Shown one piece after another: positions 1-8,245 of a stretch of 64,000 bases of DNA. The position numbers and the translations under genes are program-made. The first letter of the stretch is position 1. Each line of letters begins with the position of its first letter. This DNA comes from Chloroflexota bacterium (GTDB lineage Bacteria > Chloroflexota > UBA11872 > VXOZ01), in the NCBI GenBank assembly GCA_026710945.1, contig JAPOQA010000054.1, positions 150,914-214,913 on the forward strand, written 5' to 3'. The notes under the pieces are model-generated. The model ran no database searches and was not told the DNA's origin. It saw nothing but the letters and a program-made list of their open reading frames with translations.

Positions 1-2
1 CG

Positions 3-1217
3 GGCCTCGAGATGGAGAGTCCGCGGGGCCGCATCTATCTCGTCAAAGCGGCCAAAGAAGAGCGCATTCCAATCAATGAGACGTTTCTGCAACACATATT
101 CCTTTGTTTGGATTGCCGGGCCTGCGAGACTGCCTGTCCATCGGGAGTACAGTATGGCAAGATCATCGAGGCAGCGCGCGGCGAGGCGACACAAGCGAAG
201 CCCGGTGGGATGGTCCCACGCTTCCTGCGCTGGCTCGTGTTCAAACAAACATTTCCATTTCCCGGCAGACTGAGTCTGGTTGCCAACATCCTCCGTTTCT
301 ACCAATCCTCCGGTTTGCAGAAGTTAGTGCGAGGCAGCGGTGTCTTGAAGCTCTTCGGGCAGTTCGGTCATGCCGAAACGATGCTGCCAAAGTTGTCTGA
401 CGAATTCTATGCCGCGCCCGACGTGGAGGTAGTCCCAGCTCGTGGTGAGACGAAACGCCGGGTGGGGTTTGTGACCGGTTGCATCATGCCATACTTTTTC
501 GGTGAAACGAATCGGGCAACCGTAAGCGTCCTTACGCGCAATGGGTGCGAGGTGGTGATACCCAAGAGCCAACGCTGCTGCGGCGCTTTAGGTGTCCATG
601 CCGGGGACCGTGAGACAGCCAAAGACTTGGCCCGGCAGAACATTGACGCCTTTGAACCCTATGACTTGGACGTTATCATCAGCAACGCGGCCGGCTGCGG
701 TACTGCGCTCAAGGAGTACGACATTCTGCTTGAGCTTGATCCCAAATATGCCCTCCGCGCCCGCGACTTTTCAGAGAAGGTGAAAGACGTTAGCGAATTC
801 TTAGCCGATATTGAGGTAGACACGTCGTTTGGGCCGGTAAACAAGCGCGTAACGTATCAAGATGCTTGCCACCTGGCGCACGGACAGCGGGTGCGAGCAC
901 AGCCGCGCGCCCTGCTGCAAGCAATACCGGGACTTGAATTTGTAGAGATGAAGAACTCCGATCACTGTTGCGGCAGCGCAGGCGTATATAACGTTGTGCA
1001 GGCCGACATGGCGCAGCGCATTGTAGCGCCGAAAGTCAAGAATATCGCGGCAACGGACGCTGAACTCGTCGTTGTTGGCAATCCGGGTTGTATGTTGCAA
1101 ATGGACAGCGCCCTGGCTGCAAGCGGAGAAACAACGCGATCAATTCACACAATGGAACTGCTTGAAGAAGCCTATCAGGCAGCGGAGAGCAATGAGCACG
1201 ATAATTCTAACGCATGA
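3..1217 (+). CDS. glcF: Glycolate oxidase iron-sulfur subunit (GlcF-like), 5' end outside window
   Basis: This is a membrane-associated Fe-S subunit that would pass electrons from a GlcD/GlcE-type flavoprotein (glycolate or lactate oxidation) to an acceptor. The reading frame is open to the left edge, and the first visible residues (GLEMESPRGRIYL) align with the interior of GlcF, so roughly 45 N-terminal residues and the first 4Fe-4S motif are missing. The second ferredoxin motif, CLDCRACETACPSG, is near visible residue 35. Two CCG (heterodisulfide-reductase-like) domains follow, with RCCGALG plus DACHLAHGQ and then DHCCGSAG. Visible length is 404 residues, against about 407 for complete E. 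coli GlcF, so this protein is somewhat longer. It is followed 115 bp later by a ferredoxin-NADP reductase and nuoEF on the same strand. It could instead serve an LldE-like lactate oxidase. Confidence 0.85.
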   Translation, partial: GLEMESPRGRIYLVKAAKEERIPINETFLQHIFLCLDCRACETACPSGVQYGKIIEAARGEATQAKPGGMVPRFLRWLVFKQTFPFPGRLSLVANILRFYQSSGLQKLVRGSGVLKLFGQFGHAETMLPKLSDEFYAAPDVEVVPARGETKRRVGFVTGCIMPYFFGETNRATVSVLTRNGCEVVIPKSQRCCGALGVHAGDRETAKDLARQNIDAFEPYDLDVIISNAAGCGTALKEYDILLELDPKYALRARDFSEKVKDVSEFLADIEVDTSFGPVNKRVTYQDACHLAHGQRVRAQPRALLQAIPGLEFVEMKNSDHCCGSAGVYNVVQADMAQRIVAPKVKNIAATDAELVVVGNPGCMLQMDSALAASGETTRSIHTMELLEEAYQAAESNEHDNSNA

Positions 1218-1332
1218 GCCATTCTTGTATCCTATAGCTGTGGGGAGCGGAAGCGACGTGATACTGGATGCACGAATGTTGGTGCGCGCAATTACCGAGG
1301 GTTAGAGACACTGCTGGAAGGAGTACTGTGAA

Positions 1333-2370
1333 ATGGTGGAGAACGGGGGAAATGGCGTAAAGGACCTTACGATTATTGGAGGTGGCCCTACGGGGTTGTT
1401 TGGGCTTTTCTACGCCGGAGTGCGCCATCTCGATACACAGCTTGTGGAAGCAATGGATGAAATAGGCGGCGCCCTTTCAGCCCTATACGCGGTGAAGAAC
1501 GTCTACGATATGGCTGGCTTCCCGGCGATCCTCGCCAAGGATCTGGTTGCGGCTTTGCATGAGCAGGCGGACCAGTGGCAATATCCCATATTTCTTTCAC
1601 AGAAAATAACGGAACTTGAAGAGCGCGACGGCGTCTACGTGCTCCATTCGCAGAGCGGCCAGGAATTCAAGAGCAAGACCGTACTCATTGCCAACGGCAA
1701 TGGCTCGCTGGCGCCGCGCAAATTGAAGATTCCCGGCATCGAGCCCCTGGAAGACAAGCAGGTCTTCTATACTGTCAAAAACCTGGAAACGTTCCGCGAC
1801 AAGCGTGTGCTGATCATTGGTGGGGGAGACTCGGCACTCGACTGGGCGCTTGAACTTGAGAAAGTCGCAAAGATGGCGACGCTCATTCACCGCCTGCCGG
1901 TCTGGCAGGCGCACGAGGCGACAGTTCGCCAACTCATTTACTCGGAGGTGGACGTGCACTTCCCCCGGCATGAAGCCAGTGAGTTGCACGTAACTGACGG
2001 CAAGCTCACGGGAGTCACCATCACGAATCTCACATCGAAAGAGACTTTCGATCTTGAAGTGGACATAATCCTGATTTGCATTGGATTCCTGATGGATACG
2101 ACTGTCATACGAAAGTGGGGGGTTGACCTTGAAGGCAGGAAGGGCATCAAGGTAGATCCCGCGACGATGGTTACGAGCCGACCCGGTGTCTATGCTGCAG
2201 GCGATATTGCCGCTTACGAGGGGAAGATCAATCTGATTGCGTGCGGAGCGTCCGAGGCGGCTATGGCAGTGAATCAAGCAGTGCGGTATATTAACCCCGA
2301 TGCTCGGCTCGCTCCGGGTCACAGTAGTGATATGGATATCTTTACCAAACGCGATAAGCCGGAGACATAG
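1333..2370 (+). CDS. Ferredoxin-NADP reductase, type 2 (thioredoxin-reductase-like)
   Basis: This is a soluble FAD enzyme that moves electrons between NADPH and ferredoxin. The N-terminal FAD Rossmann motif is IIGGGPTGLF (about residues 14-23), and the NADPH motif is IIGGGDSALDW (about 160-170). The C-terminal FAD motif is GVYAAGDIAAYEGK. The sequence resembles Bacillus YumC along its length, including GGALSALYAVKNVYD and KINLIACG. It lacks the CxxC redox pair of true thioredoxin reductases, and its 345 residues fit the type 2 FNR family. A GGAAGGAG ribosome-binding site lies 10 bases before the ATG. It sits between the glcF-like gene and nuoEF, which suggests exchange of electrons among ferredoxin, NADPH and NADH. 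The native partner is not shown by the sequence. Confidence 0.88.
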   Translation: MVENGGNGVKDLTIIGGGPTGLFGLFYAGVRHLDTQLVEAMDEIGGALSALYAVKNVYDMAGFPAILAKDLVAALHEQADQWQYPIFLSQKITELEERDGVYVLHSQSGQEFKSKTVLIANGNGSLAPRKLKIPGIEPLEDKQVFYTVKNLETFRDKRVLIIGGGDSALDWALELEKVAKMATLIHRLPVWQAHEATVRQLIYSEVDVHFPRHEASELHVTDGKLTGVTITNLTSKETFDLEVDIILICIGFLMDTTVIRKWGVDLEGRKGIKVDPATMVTSRPGVYAAGDIAAYEGKINLIACGASEAAMAVNQAVRYINPDARLAPGHSSDMDIFTKRDKPET

Positions 2371-2403
2371 CCGCCACCACGCGAACACAGTGGAGGACAG
2401 CCA

Positions 2404-2898
2404 TTGGCTACGCCACCGAGAGAAGTCGAAAGCGTTGATGCCGCTAAATACGCCGCATTAGCGCGCGAGATTGAGGAGTGCAAGCAAGAGCCGGGCTCGA
2501 CGCTCGATATGCTTCATGCTGTGCAACGGCAATTTGGTTATCTGGAGCCCACAGCCGTGGGCATGGTGGCGGAGGCCCTGGGGCAGACAAAGGCGCAGCT
2601 ATATGGCGTCGCGACATTCTACACAATGTTCTTCTTTGAGCCGAAGCCGCCCGTTATCGCGCGCGTGTGCGTGAATCTCTCGTGTCACCTGCGCGGCGCG
2701 CAGGAGGTGCTGCATACGTTGGAAGAGGCAGCCGCAGCGCAGCCAGACGCATTTGAAGTGGAAGAGGTAATGTGCCTGGGACTTTGTGAGCAGGCGCCGG
2801 CGCTATTGATCAACGAGGTTGCAGTGGGGCAGGTGACTGGATCAGAAGCTCTCGAAAAGGTTCAGGCTAAAGTTGCAGCCAGCAGTGAAAGTGGTTAG
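2404..2898 (+). CDS. nuoE: NADH-quinone oxidoreductase subunit E (24 kDa, 2Fe-2S)
   Basis: This is a thioredoxin-like subunit of the NADH-oxidising module, carrying one 2Fe-2S cluster. The four cluster cysteines are visible as C-x4-C in CVNLSC and C-x3-C in CLGLC, about 38 residues apart. The N-terminal helical segment with LDMLHAVQRQFGYL and the LYGVATFYTMF segment are typical of the family. The 164-residue length is normal. The chosen start is TTG at 2404, 33 bases after the FNR stop and preceded by GGAGGAC. No ATG lies near the start of homology. nuoF follows 39 bases downstream. The other NADH dehydrogenase subunits are absent here, so this may be part of an NAD-linked dehydrogenase rather than respiratory complex I. 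Confidence 0.93.
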   Translation: MATPPREVESVDAAKYAALAREIEECKQEPGSTLDMLHAVQRQFGYLEPTAVGMVAEALGQTKAQLYGVATFYTMFFFEPKPPVIARVCVNLSCHLRGAQEVLHTLEEAAAAQPDAFEVEEVMCLGLCEQAPALLINEVAVGQVTGSEALEKVQAKVAASSESG

Positions 2899-2937
2899 TG
2901 CGCAGATGTAGCCCGACGGCCGCGAGGAGCGAACAGC

Positions 2938-4293
2938 ATGGAGCAGGTCTGCCTGCGGCGAATACACAATGAGAATTCTCAGGACATCGAGTCTTACATG
3001 GCGCATGATGGCTATGCCGCTCTGCGCAAAGCACTGACTGAGATGACCCCTTCAGCCGTGCACGATGAGGTGCGCGCCGCAAACATGGGTGGTCGTGGCG
3101 GGGCCGGGTTTCCCACGGCAATGAAGTGGAATTTCCTGGTGGGAGCTCGGGGTGAGCCCAAGTACGTCCTGTGCAATTTCGATGAAAGTGAACCCGGTAC
3201 TTTTTCCAACCGTGTCATTGGCGAGGAAGACCCCCATCTCTTGGTGGAGGGCTGTTTGCTGGCAGCCTACGCTACCGGATGTTCCATCATCTTCATTTAT
3301 ATCCGGGGTGAATACTTCTTAGCATATGAACGAGTCAAGCACGCCATAGAACAGGCCTACGAGCGCGGCCTCATCGGCAAGAACATACTCGGCACCGACT
3401 TCTCCGTGGAATTGTACTTACGGCGTGGCGCGGGAGCGTACATCGTCGGCGAAGAAACCGCCATTATGAACTCCCTTGAAGGGAAGAGAGGCTACCCACG
3501 CGCACGACCGCCCTTCCCTGCCAATGAAGGTCTTTTCGGCAAACCCACGCTCATTAATAATGTGGAGACTCTCTCCAATCTCTCCGATATTGTCCTCAAT
3601 GGCGGTGAGAGGTGGAGTAACCTGGGAGTAAACGAGGGGTCCGGTTTAAATGTCTACTGCGTTTCTGGCCACGTTGAGCGCCCGGGGGTTTACGAACTGC
3701 CGATGGGAACCACCGCGCGGGAACTGATTTACGAACATGCAGGTGGAGTTTGGCAGGGACGAACGCTCAAGGCTTGGAAGCCGGGTGGAGCGTCCAGCGC
3801 CATCTTGCCTGCCGATATGATCGATCTTGTCCTCGACTTCAAACCGGTGCAGGCGGCCGGAACCATCCTGGGTACGGCGGGCGTCATCGTTATGGACGAC
3901 CACTCCTGCGTTGTCGACGCGGCAATCCGGGATGCAACGTTTTTTGAGGAAGAGTCCTGCGGCTTCTGCTTCCCTTGCCGCGACGGTACCCGGGTCCTCC
4001 GCATGTTGGTGGAGCGTGTCCGCCACGGCGTGGCTGCGCCCGATACCATCGACCTCATTGAACATGCTTCCACCGATATGATGGGCGCATCGTTCTGCGG
4101 ACTCGGCCAGTTTGCCCCTTGGCCGGTGGTGAGCACCGTACGTAACTTCCGCCAAGAGTACGATGCTCACATTATAGAAAAAGTGTGCCCGGCAGGCGTG
4201 TGTCCCATGGACGGCACAGAGCCGAACGAGCACGTCGACCGTCGCACTCTCCAAGAGATGCTCGTGGCGCAAAAGGGCGGAGTGCTGGCATAG
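2938..4293 (+). CDS. nuoF: NADH-quinone oxidoreductase subunit F (51 kDa, FMN and 4Fe-4S)
   Basis: This subunit binds NADH and FMN and passes electrons to a 4Fe-4S cluster. The glycine-rich FMN/NADH segment GGRGGAGFPTAMKW is at about residues 51-64, followed by NFDESEPGTF and the GAYIVGEETA loop. The 4Fe-4S ligands are in ESCGFCFPCRDGT (about 338-350) with a fourth Cys in SFCGLGQ. The C-terminus carries an extra CPAGVCPMDG pair. Length (451 residues) is close to NuoF (about 440). It is the last gene of the operon; the next gene is convergent. The lack of nuoG or other nuo genes, and the upstream FNR and glcF-like genes, suggest an NAD-coupled oxidoreductase assembled from complex I-type parts, or a split nuo locus. 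Confidence 0.93.
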   Translation: MEQVCLRRIHNENSQDIESYMAHDGYAALRKALTEMTPSAVHDEVRAANMGGRGGAGFPTAMKWNFLVGARGEPKYVLCNFDESEPGTFSNRVIGEEDPHLLVEGCLLAAYATGCSIIFIYIRGEYFLAYERVKHAIEQAYERGLIGKNILGTDFSVELYLRRGAGAYIVGEETAIMNSLEGKRGYPRARPPFPANEGLFGKPTLINNVETLSNLSDIVLNGGERWSNLGVNEGSGLNVYCVSGHVERPGVYELPMGTTARELIYEHAGGVWQGRTLKAWKPGGASSAILPADMIDLVLDFKPVQAAGTILGTAGVIVMDDHSCVVDAAIRDATFFEEESCGFCFPCRDGTRVLRMLVERVRHGVAAPDTIDLIEHASTDMMGASFCGLGQFAPWPVVSTVRNFRQEYDAHIIEKVCPAGVCPMDGTEPNEHVDRRTLQEMLVAQKGGVLA

Positions 4294-4473
4294 ATCAGGG
4301 TCACGTCTCTAAGCCGGCACTATTAGAGTTCGAACTGTTTGCGCTGCCCCTTGCCTTGGCTTCCTGGACTTTCTCAGCCTTGATCGCAATTGTGTGCCTC
4401 GGTATAAACTGGGCGGACATGTCCATTTAGCGATCGCGGCACTCTTTCCTGAGCAGGGCTATTCCCGCTGGTT

Positions 4474-5751
4474 TTACGCGTCCGTCTCTGCATCTTGCTC
4501 CGCTACGAAGACATTTGGTACCTTCAAAATAATTCCCGCGCTCAGTGCGAAGAATCCCGCCATCATGATGAAGACGGCGGTGTAGCCCAGCAGCGGTTGA
4601 ATGCCGTTGAAGGTGTCCAGCACGACGCCCGCGCTGAGGCTGCCGAGCGCGTCCCCACCGGCAGTCGCCAAGTTGGTGAGGCCCATGTACAGGCCGGGCG
4701 CTCTGGGATCGGGGATGAGGTCAATCGCCAAAGCCCAATCCGCGGCAGTGAACATTCCAACAGCCCCACCGAGCACGGCAAATCCAACGAGAAGGGTTGC
4801 GAAATTTGTCGTAAAGAGCAGAATCAAGGATGCAACCAACCCTACACTGCAGGCGGCGAAAACCAGGCTGCGCCGGTCTATGCGGTCTGAAATCCAGCCA
4901 GCCGGTACTGTGACCAGTCCCGCCACTACGATGAGCACCCCAAGCGCCATGGTCACAGAGAGGCCGGCATTCTCGCTTATGCCAAGGCGTTCGCGCACGA
5001 AGAAGAGCAGAATCTGGTCTGCAGCCAGCAGTCCCATGAAAAAGAACAAACGGGAGAGCAGGATCCAAGTGAACCCCGGCCTCGAACGCAACTCCGCAAG
5101 GCGCGTGCGAAACTCGCTGAGTACCCCGGAAAACTCCGGTTTCTCCGCCAACGGCTCCTCGCGGATGGTGAGAGTGGAGATCACTGCCACCATCACGAGT
5201 ACGCCGGCAGCGACGAAGAGGTAATTCCCCGGTTGCCCGCGATCCAGGAATTGTCCGGCAACGAGCGCACCTAGCAGGACACCAAGCTGGTTAGCCAGGC
5301 CGAAAAACCCCGATGCGCGTCCCCGCTGGTTCTGCGGCACAAGATCGGGGATGATGCCCTGGTACGGCCCGTGCGCGCTATTGGACGAAAGCTGTAGCAG
5401 GACAACCACCGCAAAGAGCAGGGCATAGGTGCTGACCGCGGCCATCAGCAAGAGAAAGAGAGCGCTCAAGAGCGAGCCCAAGAGCATGTACGGCTTGCGG
5501 CGGCCCCATCGCGCAGTCGTGCGGTCGCTCACCGCGCCCATAACTGGCTGGACGACAATGGCAACCATGAGGCCGACGGAAACTAGGACGCCCAGGTAGG
5601 TGCCCTTGTGCGCCGGGCCCACCAGTGCTTCAACGCGGTCAGGCAGGTAGACTACATTCAGACCCGCCCAAACAGTTGAGAGTCCCAGCCAAAAGACACT
5701 GATCCGGGCTAGGTACGGTAGGGAAACACGTTCTCGGTTGCTACGCGACAT
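4474..5751 (-). CDS. MFS transporter, sugar:cation symporter-like
   Basis: This is an inner-membrane transporter of 425 residues with 12 predicted transmembrane segments. The signature of the first half, DRTTARWGRRKPYML (about residues 76-90), resembles the D-R-x-x-x-R-x-G-R-R-R/K-P motif of glycoside-pentoside-hexuronide and SLC45-like symporters. The equivalent loop in the second half is SDRIDRRS. The N-terminus (PYLARISVFWLGLSTVWAGLN) runs straight into helix 1. The substrate cannot be read from the sequence; a sugar or glycoside is likely by family. It is the last gene of a minus-strand block, 111 bp after an integral membrane protein gene, and converges with nuoF. Confidence 0.82.
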   Translation of the reverse strand: MSRSNRERVSLPYLARISVFWLGLSTVWAGLNVVYLPDRVEALVGPAHKGTYLGVLVSVGLMVAIVVQPVMGAVSDRTTARWGRRKPYMLLGSLLSALFLLLMAAVSTYALLFAVVVLLQLSSNSAHGPYQGIIPDLVPQNQRGRASGFFGLANQLGVLLGALVAGQFLDRGQPGNYLFVAAGVLVMVAVISTLTIREEPLAEKPEFSGVLSEFRTRLAELRSRPGFTWILLSRLFFFMGLLAADQILLFFVRERLGISENAGLSVTMALGVLIVVAGLVTVPAGWISDRIDRRSLVFAACSVGLVASLILLFTTNFATLLVGFAVLGGAVGMFTAADWALAIDLIPDPRAPGLYMGLTNLATAGGDALGSLSAGVVLDTFNGIQPLLGYTAVFIMMAGFFALSAGIILKVPNVFVAEQDAETDA

Positions 5752-5862
5752 TACCTCTCCTCAATTGCGGCGAAGTGTGCAGGGACTGGTATTGCAAAAG
5801 TGAATTTCTGCCTGCCGTGACCGCGCCTCGCCGCTACCGACCGGCACACTGGCGCATGTCTT

Positions 5863-6522
5863 CTACTGCACGCCGATTGTCTTGGTGCCCCGCTCGTCCA
5901 TCTCCCCATCTCGGCGATCTTGCAGAAGCCGCCCGCCCCTGTAGAAGAAATAGCACGCGCCGATCTGGATGACATGATACAAGTCATTGTGATTGAAATG
6001 GCGGTGAAGCTTGATCTTGCGTATCTGAACGAATGCGGCGAGCAGCGAAATGAAGACTCCGCTCAGCAAGTACCGTGAGTCTCCGGCGCCTCTACGGAAA
6101 ACGTAAGGCACATGAAACGCCGCGACACCCGCCATAGCGGATCCGTAGTCGATGATTACGTAGAGAAACTTGCCGCGGGATGCCATCCAACCGCAGTATG
6201 CCATCAGCTTTAGTAGCGTGCCCACGAGCAGTTTGCCCTTGAGCGGCTGCGACGTGGACGCTACCACCGTGCTCGCAAACATGCCTGCGCTCGTGAACCC
6301 GGTGGCCAGCGTCGTCCCTTTCCACAGCTTGCGCCGCAACGCAGGCGACTGGTCCCCCACGGCATGCGACGTGCCGCCAAGCACTGCCGCAACTGCTGCG
6401 GCAAGGAATCCTATGCCCCATGTGATCTGGGAGAACTGGCGCTGCGAGATCCCTTGCCGTAGCAGAGCGATACCCCACTTGGCATTGCACAATGCAAGCA
6501 GCAAGTCGGTCAAGACTGTCAT
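5863..6522 (-). CDS. Integral membrane protein of unknown function
   Basis: I do not recognise this 219-residue protein. Hydropathy by eye gives about six membrane segments (for example LLLALCNAKWGIALL, GIGFLAAAVAAVLGG, YLLSGVFISLLAAFV). A basic, histidine-rich loop (KIKLHRHFNHNDLYHVIQ, about residues 168-185) lies before the last helix. The hydrophilic C-terminal tail contains RLLQDRRDGEMDERGTK. The HxxxH-type spacing could bind a metal or simply form a cytosolic loop. It lies between the MFS transporter and the FAD oxidoreductase on the same strand, but a 296-bp gap upstream suggests its own promoter. Confidence 0.6.
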   Translation of the reverse strand: MTVLTDLLLALCNAKWGIALLRQGISQRQFSQITWGIGFLAAAVAAVLGGTSHAVGDQSPALRRKLWKGTTLATGFTSAGMFASTVVASTSQPLKGKLLVGTLLKLMAYCGWMASRGKFLYVIIDYGSAMAGVAAFHVPYVFRRGAGDSRYLLSGVFISLLAAFVQIRKIKLHRHFNHNDLYHVIQIGACYFFYRGGRLLQDRRDGEMDERGTKTIGVQ

Positions 6523-6818
6523 CGGTTCATTGATCTTGATGGAGCATTACTCCTCGTTGGGCGTTAGTTCGCATAGCCGGACGCATCTTGAACCCAACGC
6601 CAATTGGGAAATCAGCACCGTAAACATTCACAGTGTCAAACGCAGCGCTCGTGCAGACGTAAGTATTGCCACGCCGTAACTCGACGATGACTACATGAAA
6701 GCGTGCCACGTGGTGAATGTCTTCGGACTACAATACGCTAGGAGTGTCCTCGCATACAACAGTCGACGGATTCTGCTGCCGCCTCCGACCCTAAACCACT
6801 GGTGAAAGGTGACAATAC

Positions 6819-8225
6819 TTAGCCCATCGAGTCAGCAAACATCGCGGCGTAGTGGCGATGCCAGTCGCTTTGGAACCGCTCGCCCGGATCGTAACGCCGC
6901 TTCAGTTGGAGAAACTCCGGTAACTGTGGATAGCACTCCTCCACCTGCGCGCGGGTGGCGTGCTTGTGGTATGTCAGGTAGTAGCTGCCGCCGTACTGGA
7001 TCGCGCGGTCGATCAGGCGGCGGAAGGCTGCCGCGGCGCTTGCCTGACCTTCCGGTGTGTGCGACACGTGTAGATTGAAGATGACGCAGGCAAAGCTCTC
7101 TCGCGCCCAGGCCAGAAAGCTCTCCTCATCACGTACCACAAGTCGGATGGTGCCATAGACGACTTGAGTCTTGTGTTGCCGGAAGTCCTCGCGAACGTCA
7201 CGCATGAAAGCCGCCAGGGATTGGCGCGGCACATAGACTTCGGTGATGACTTCCGTTGCCGGGGCCGCAGCGCCGACGTATTGGTCGAGCATGCGGTGGT
7301 AGTTTTCCTCGTAGTAGCCGAGCTGATGCAGGTCCGACCAATATATCTGGCCGTTGGTTGCGAGGTAGTGCGTAACGTACTGCTCAAATGCCTGCGGCTT
7401 ATTCACGTGGGCAAAGAGAATCAAGCGCCGCCAATCGTCAACGGAAAGCTCCCGCTGCTCATCTGATATTGGCGTATCCGGCGCGACCGGACGGTAGCAG
7501 GAAAACACACCTTTCGTCAGATAGCCTTCAGAAGAATCATCAATTGAGTATTGGAAGTCGCCGTAGAGGAAACCTTCCTCGATCCGTTGCGCAAATGCCG
7601 GCATGAGTTCATCAATATCGACTACAGTGACAGTGCGCTGGAGCTTCTGCCGCGGCAAAAGCCGCAGCGTTACGCTATATACCACGCCAAAAAGCCCGTA
7701 TCCTCCAACTACCAGTCGAAAGAGCTCACTGTTTTCTGTGCGGCTGCAATTCAAGGCATTCCCGTTGGCATCAACCAGAACGAACGATTCAACGTCAGTG
7801 ATTATCGGTCGCATGCGGAGACCCCGGCCGTGCACGTTAGCTGCCAGCGCACCGCCCATGCTCATCCGGTCTCCCCCGGTCTGCTTCTGAGCGATAGCCC
7901 ATTGCGACGGATGCGCCGGCGCTGCTTGTCGAATGGCTGCGATGAGCTCCGGCCAGTAGATGCCCGCTTCTACTGTGATTAAGCCTGCATCGGCGTCGAA
8001 GTCTAGCACCCGATTCAGCGGCACCGTATCCATGAGGATTGTGTCGCTGCCGAACTGTTGCGCTCCCATAGCATGCCGTCCACCGGCAATAGAGAGCGAC
8101 TTCCCTTCCCTCTGCGCAGTGGCGATGGCAGACTGGATTGCTTGCAGCGAATCAACAGGAACGACCCGATCAACGGTGGTGGGATTGAGTTGTGAGTGGA
8201 TGTCGTTGACGTCGACGCCGGACAT
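6819..8225 (-). CDS. FAD-binding oxidoreductase (PCMH/VAO family)
   Basis: This 468-residue flavoprotein is of the vanillyl-alcohol-oxidase/PCMH type. The FAD domain spans about residues 20-190: SIAGGRHAMGAQQF is the pyrophosphate-binding loop, then RMSMGGALAANVHGRG and VVGGYGLFGVVYSVTLRL. The C-terminal substrate domain ends in YDPGERFQSDWHRHYA, a pattern seen in aldonolactone oxidase and sugar oxidase relatives. Likely substrates are a sugar, sugar lactone or hydroxy acid; the sequence does not decide. The start ATG at 8225 is 20 bp after the mlrC-like stop, so the two genes are probably cotranscribed. A His within GGRH could carry covalent FAD in this family, but that is inference. Confidence 0.82.
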   Translation of the reverse strand: MSGVDVNDIHSQLNPTTVDRVVPVDSLQAIQSAIATAQREGKSLSIAGGRHAMGAQQFGSDTILMDTVPLNRVLDFDADAGLITVEAGIYWPELIAAIRQAAPAHPSQWAIAQKQTGGDRMSMGGALAANVHGRGLRMRPIITDVESFVLVDANGNALNCSRTENSELFRLVVGGYGLFGVVYSVTLRLLPRQKLQRTVTVVDIDELMPAFAQRIEEGFLYGDFQYSIDDSSEGYLTKGVFSCYRPVAPDTPISDEQRELSVDDWRRLILFAHVNKPQAFEQYVTHYLATNGQIYWSDLHQLGYYEENYHRMLDQYVGAAAPATEVITEVYVPRQSLAAFMRDVREDFRQHKTQVVYGTIRLVVRDEESFLAWARESFACVIFNLHVSHTPEGQASAAAAFRRLIDRAIQYGGSYYLTYHKHATRAQVEECYPQLPEFLQLKRRYDPGERFQSDWHRHYAAMFADSMG

Positions 8226-8245
8226 GTGTGCATGTGCTCCTTTTG

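Noticed and set aside
1072..1305. Plus-strand open frame overlapping the end of glcF
   Set aside because: It lies out of frame inside the glcF-like gene and a short spacer, has no ribosome-binding site, and has no recognisable motif.
4601..5224. Long plus-strand frame within the MFS gene
   Set aside because: It is a mirror of the transporter coding region; the minus-strand frame has 12 helices and family motifs.
6527..6709. 60-residue minus-strand frame upstream of the unknown membrane protein
   Set aside because: It needs a GTG start without a clear ribosome-binding site and has no family pattern; the composition looks like non-coding DNA.
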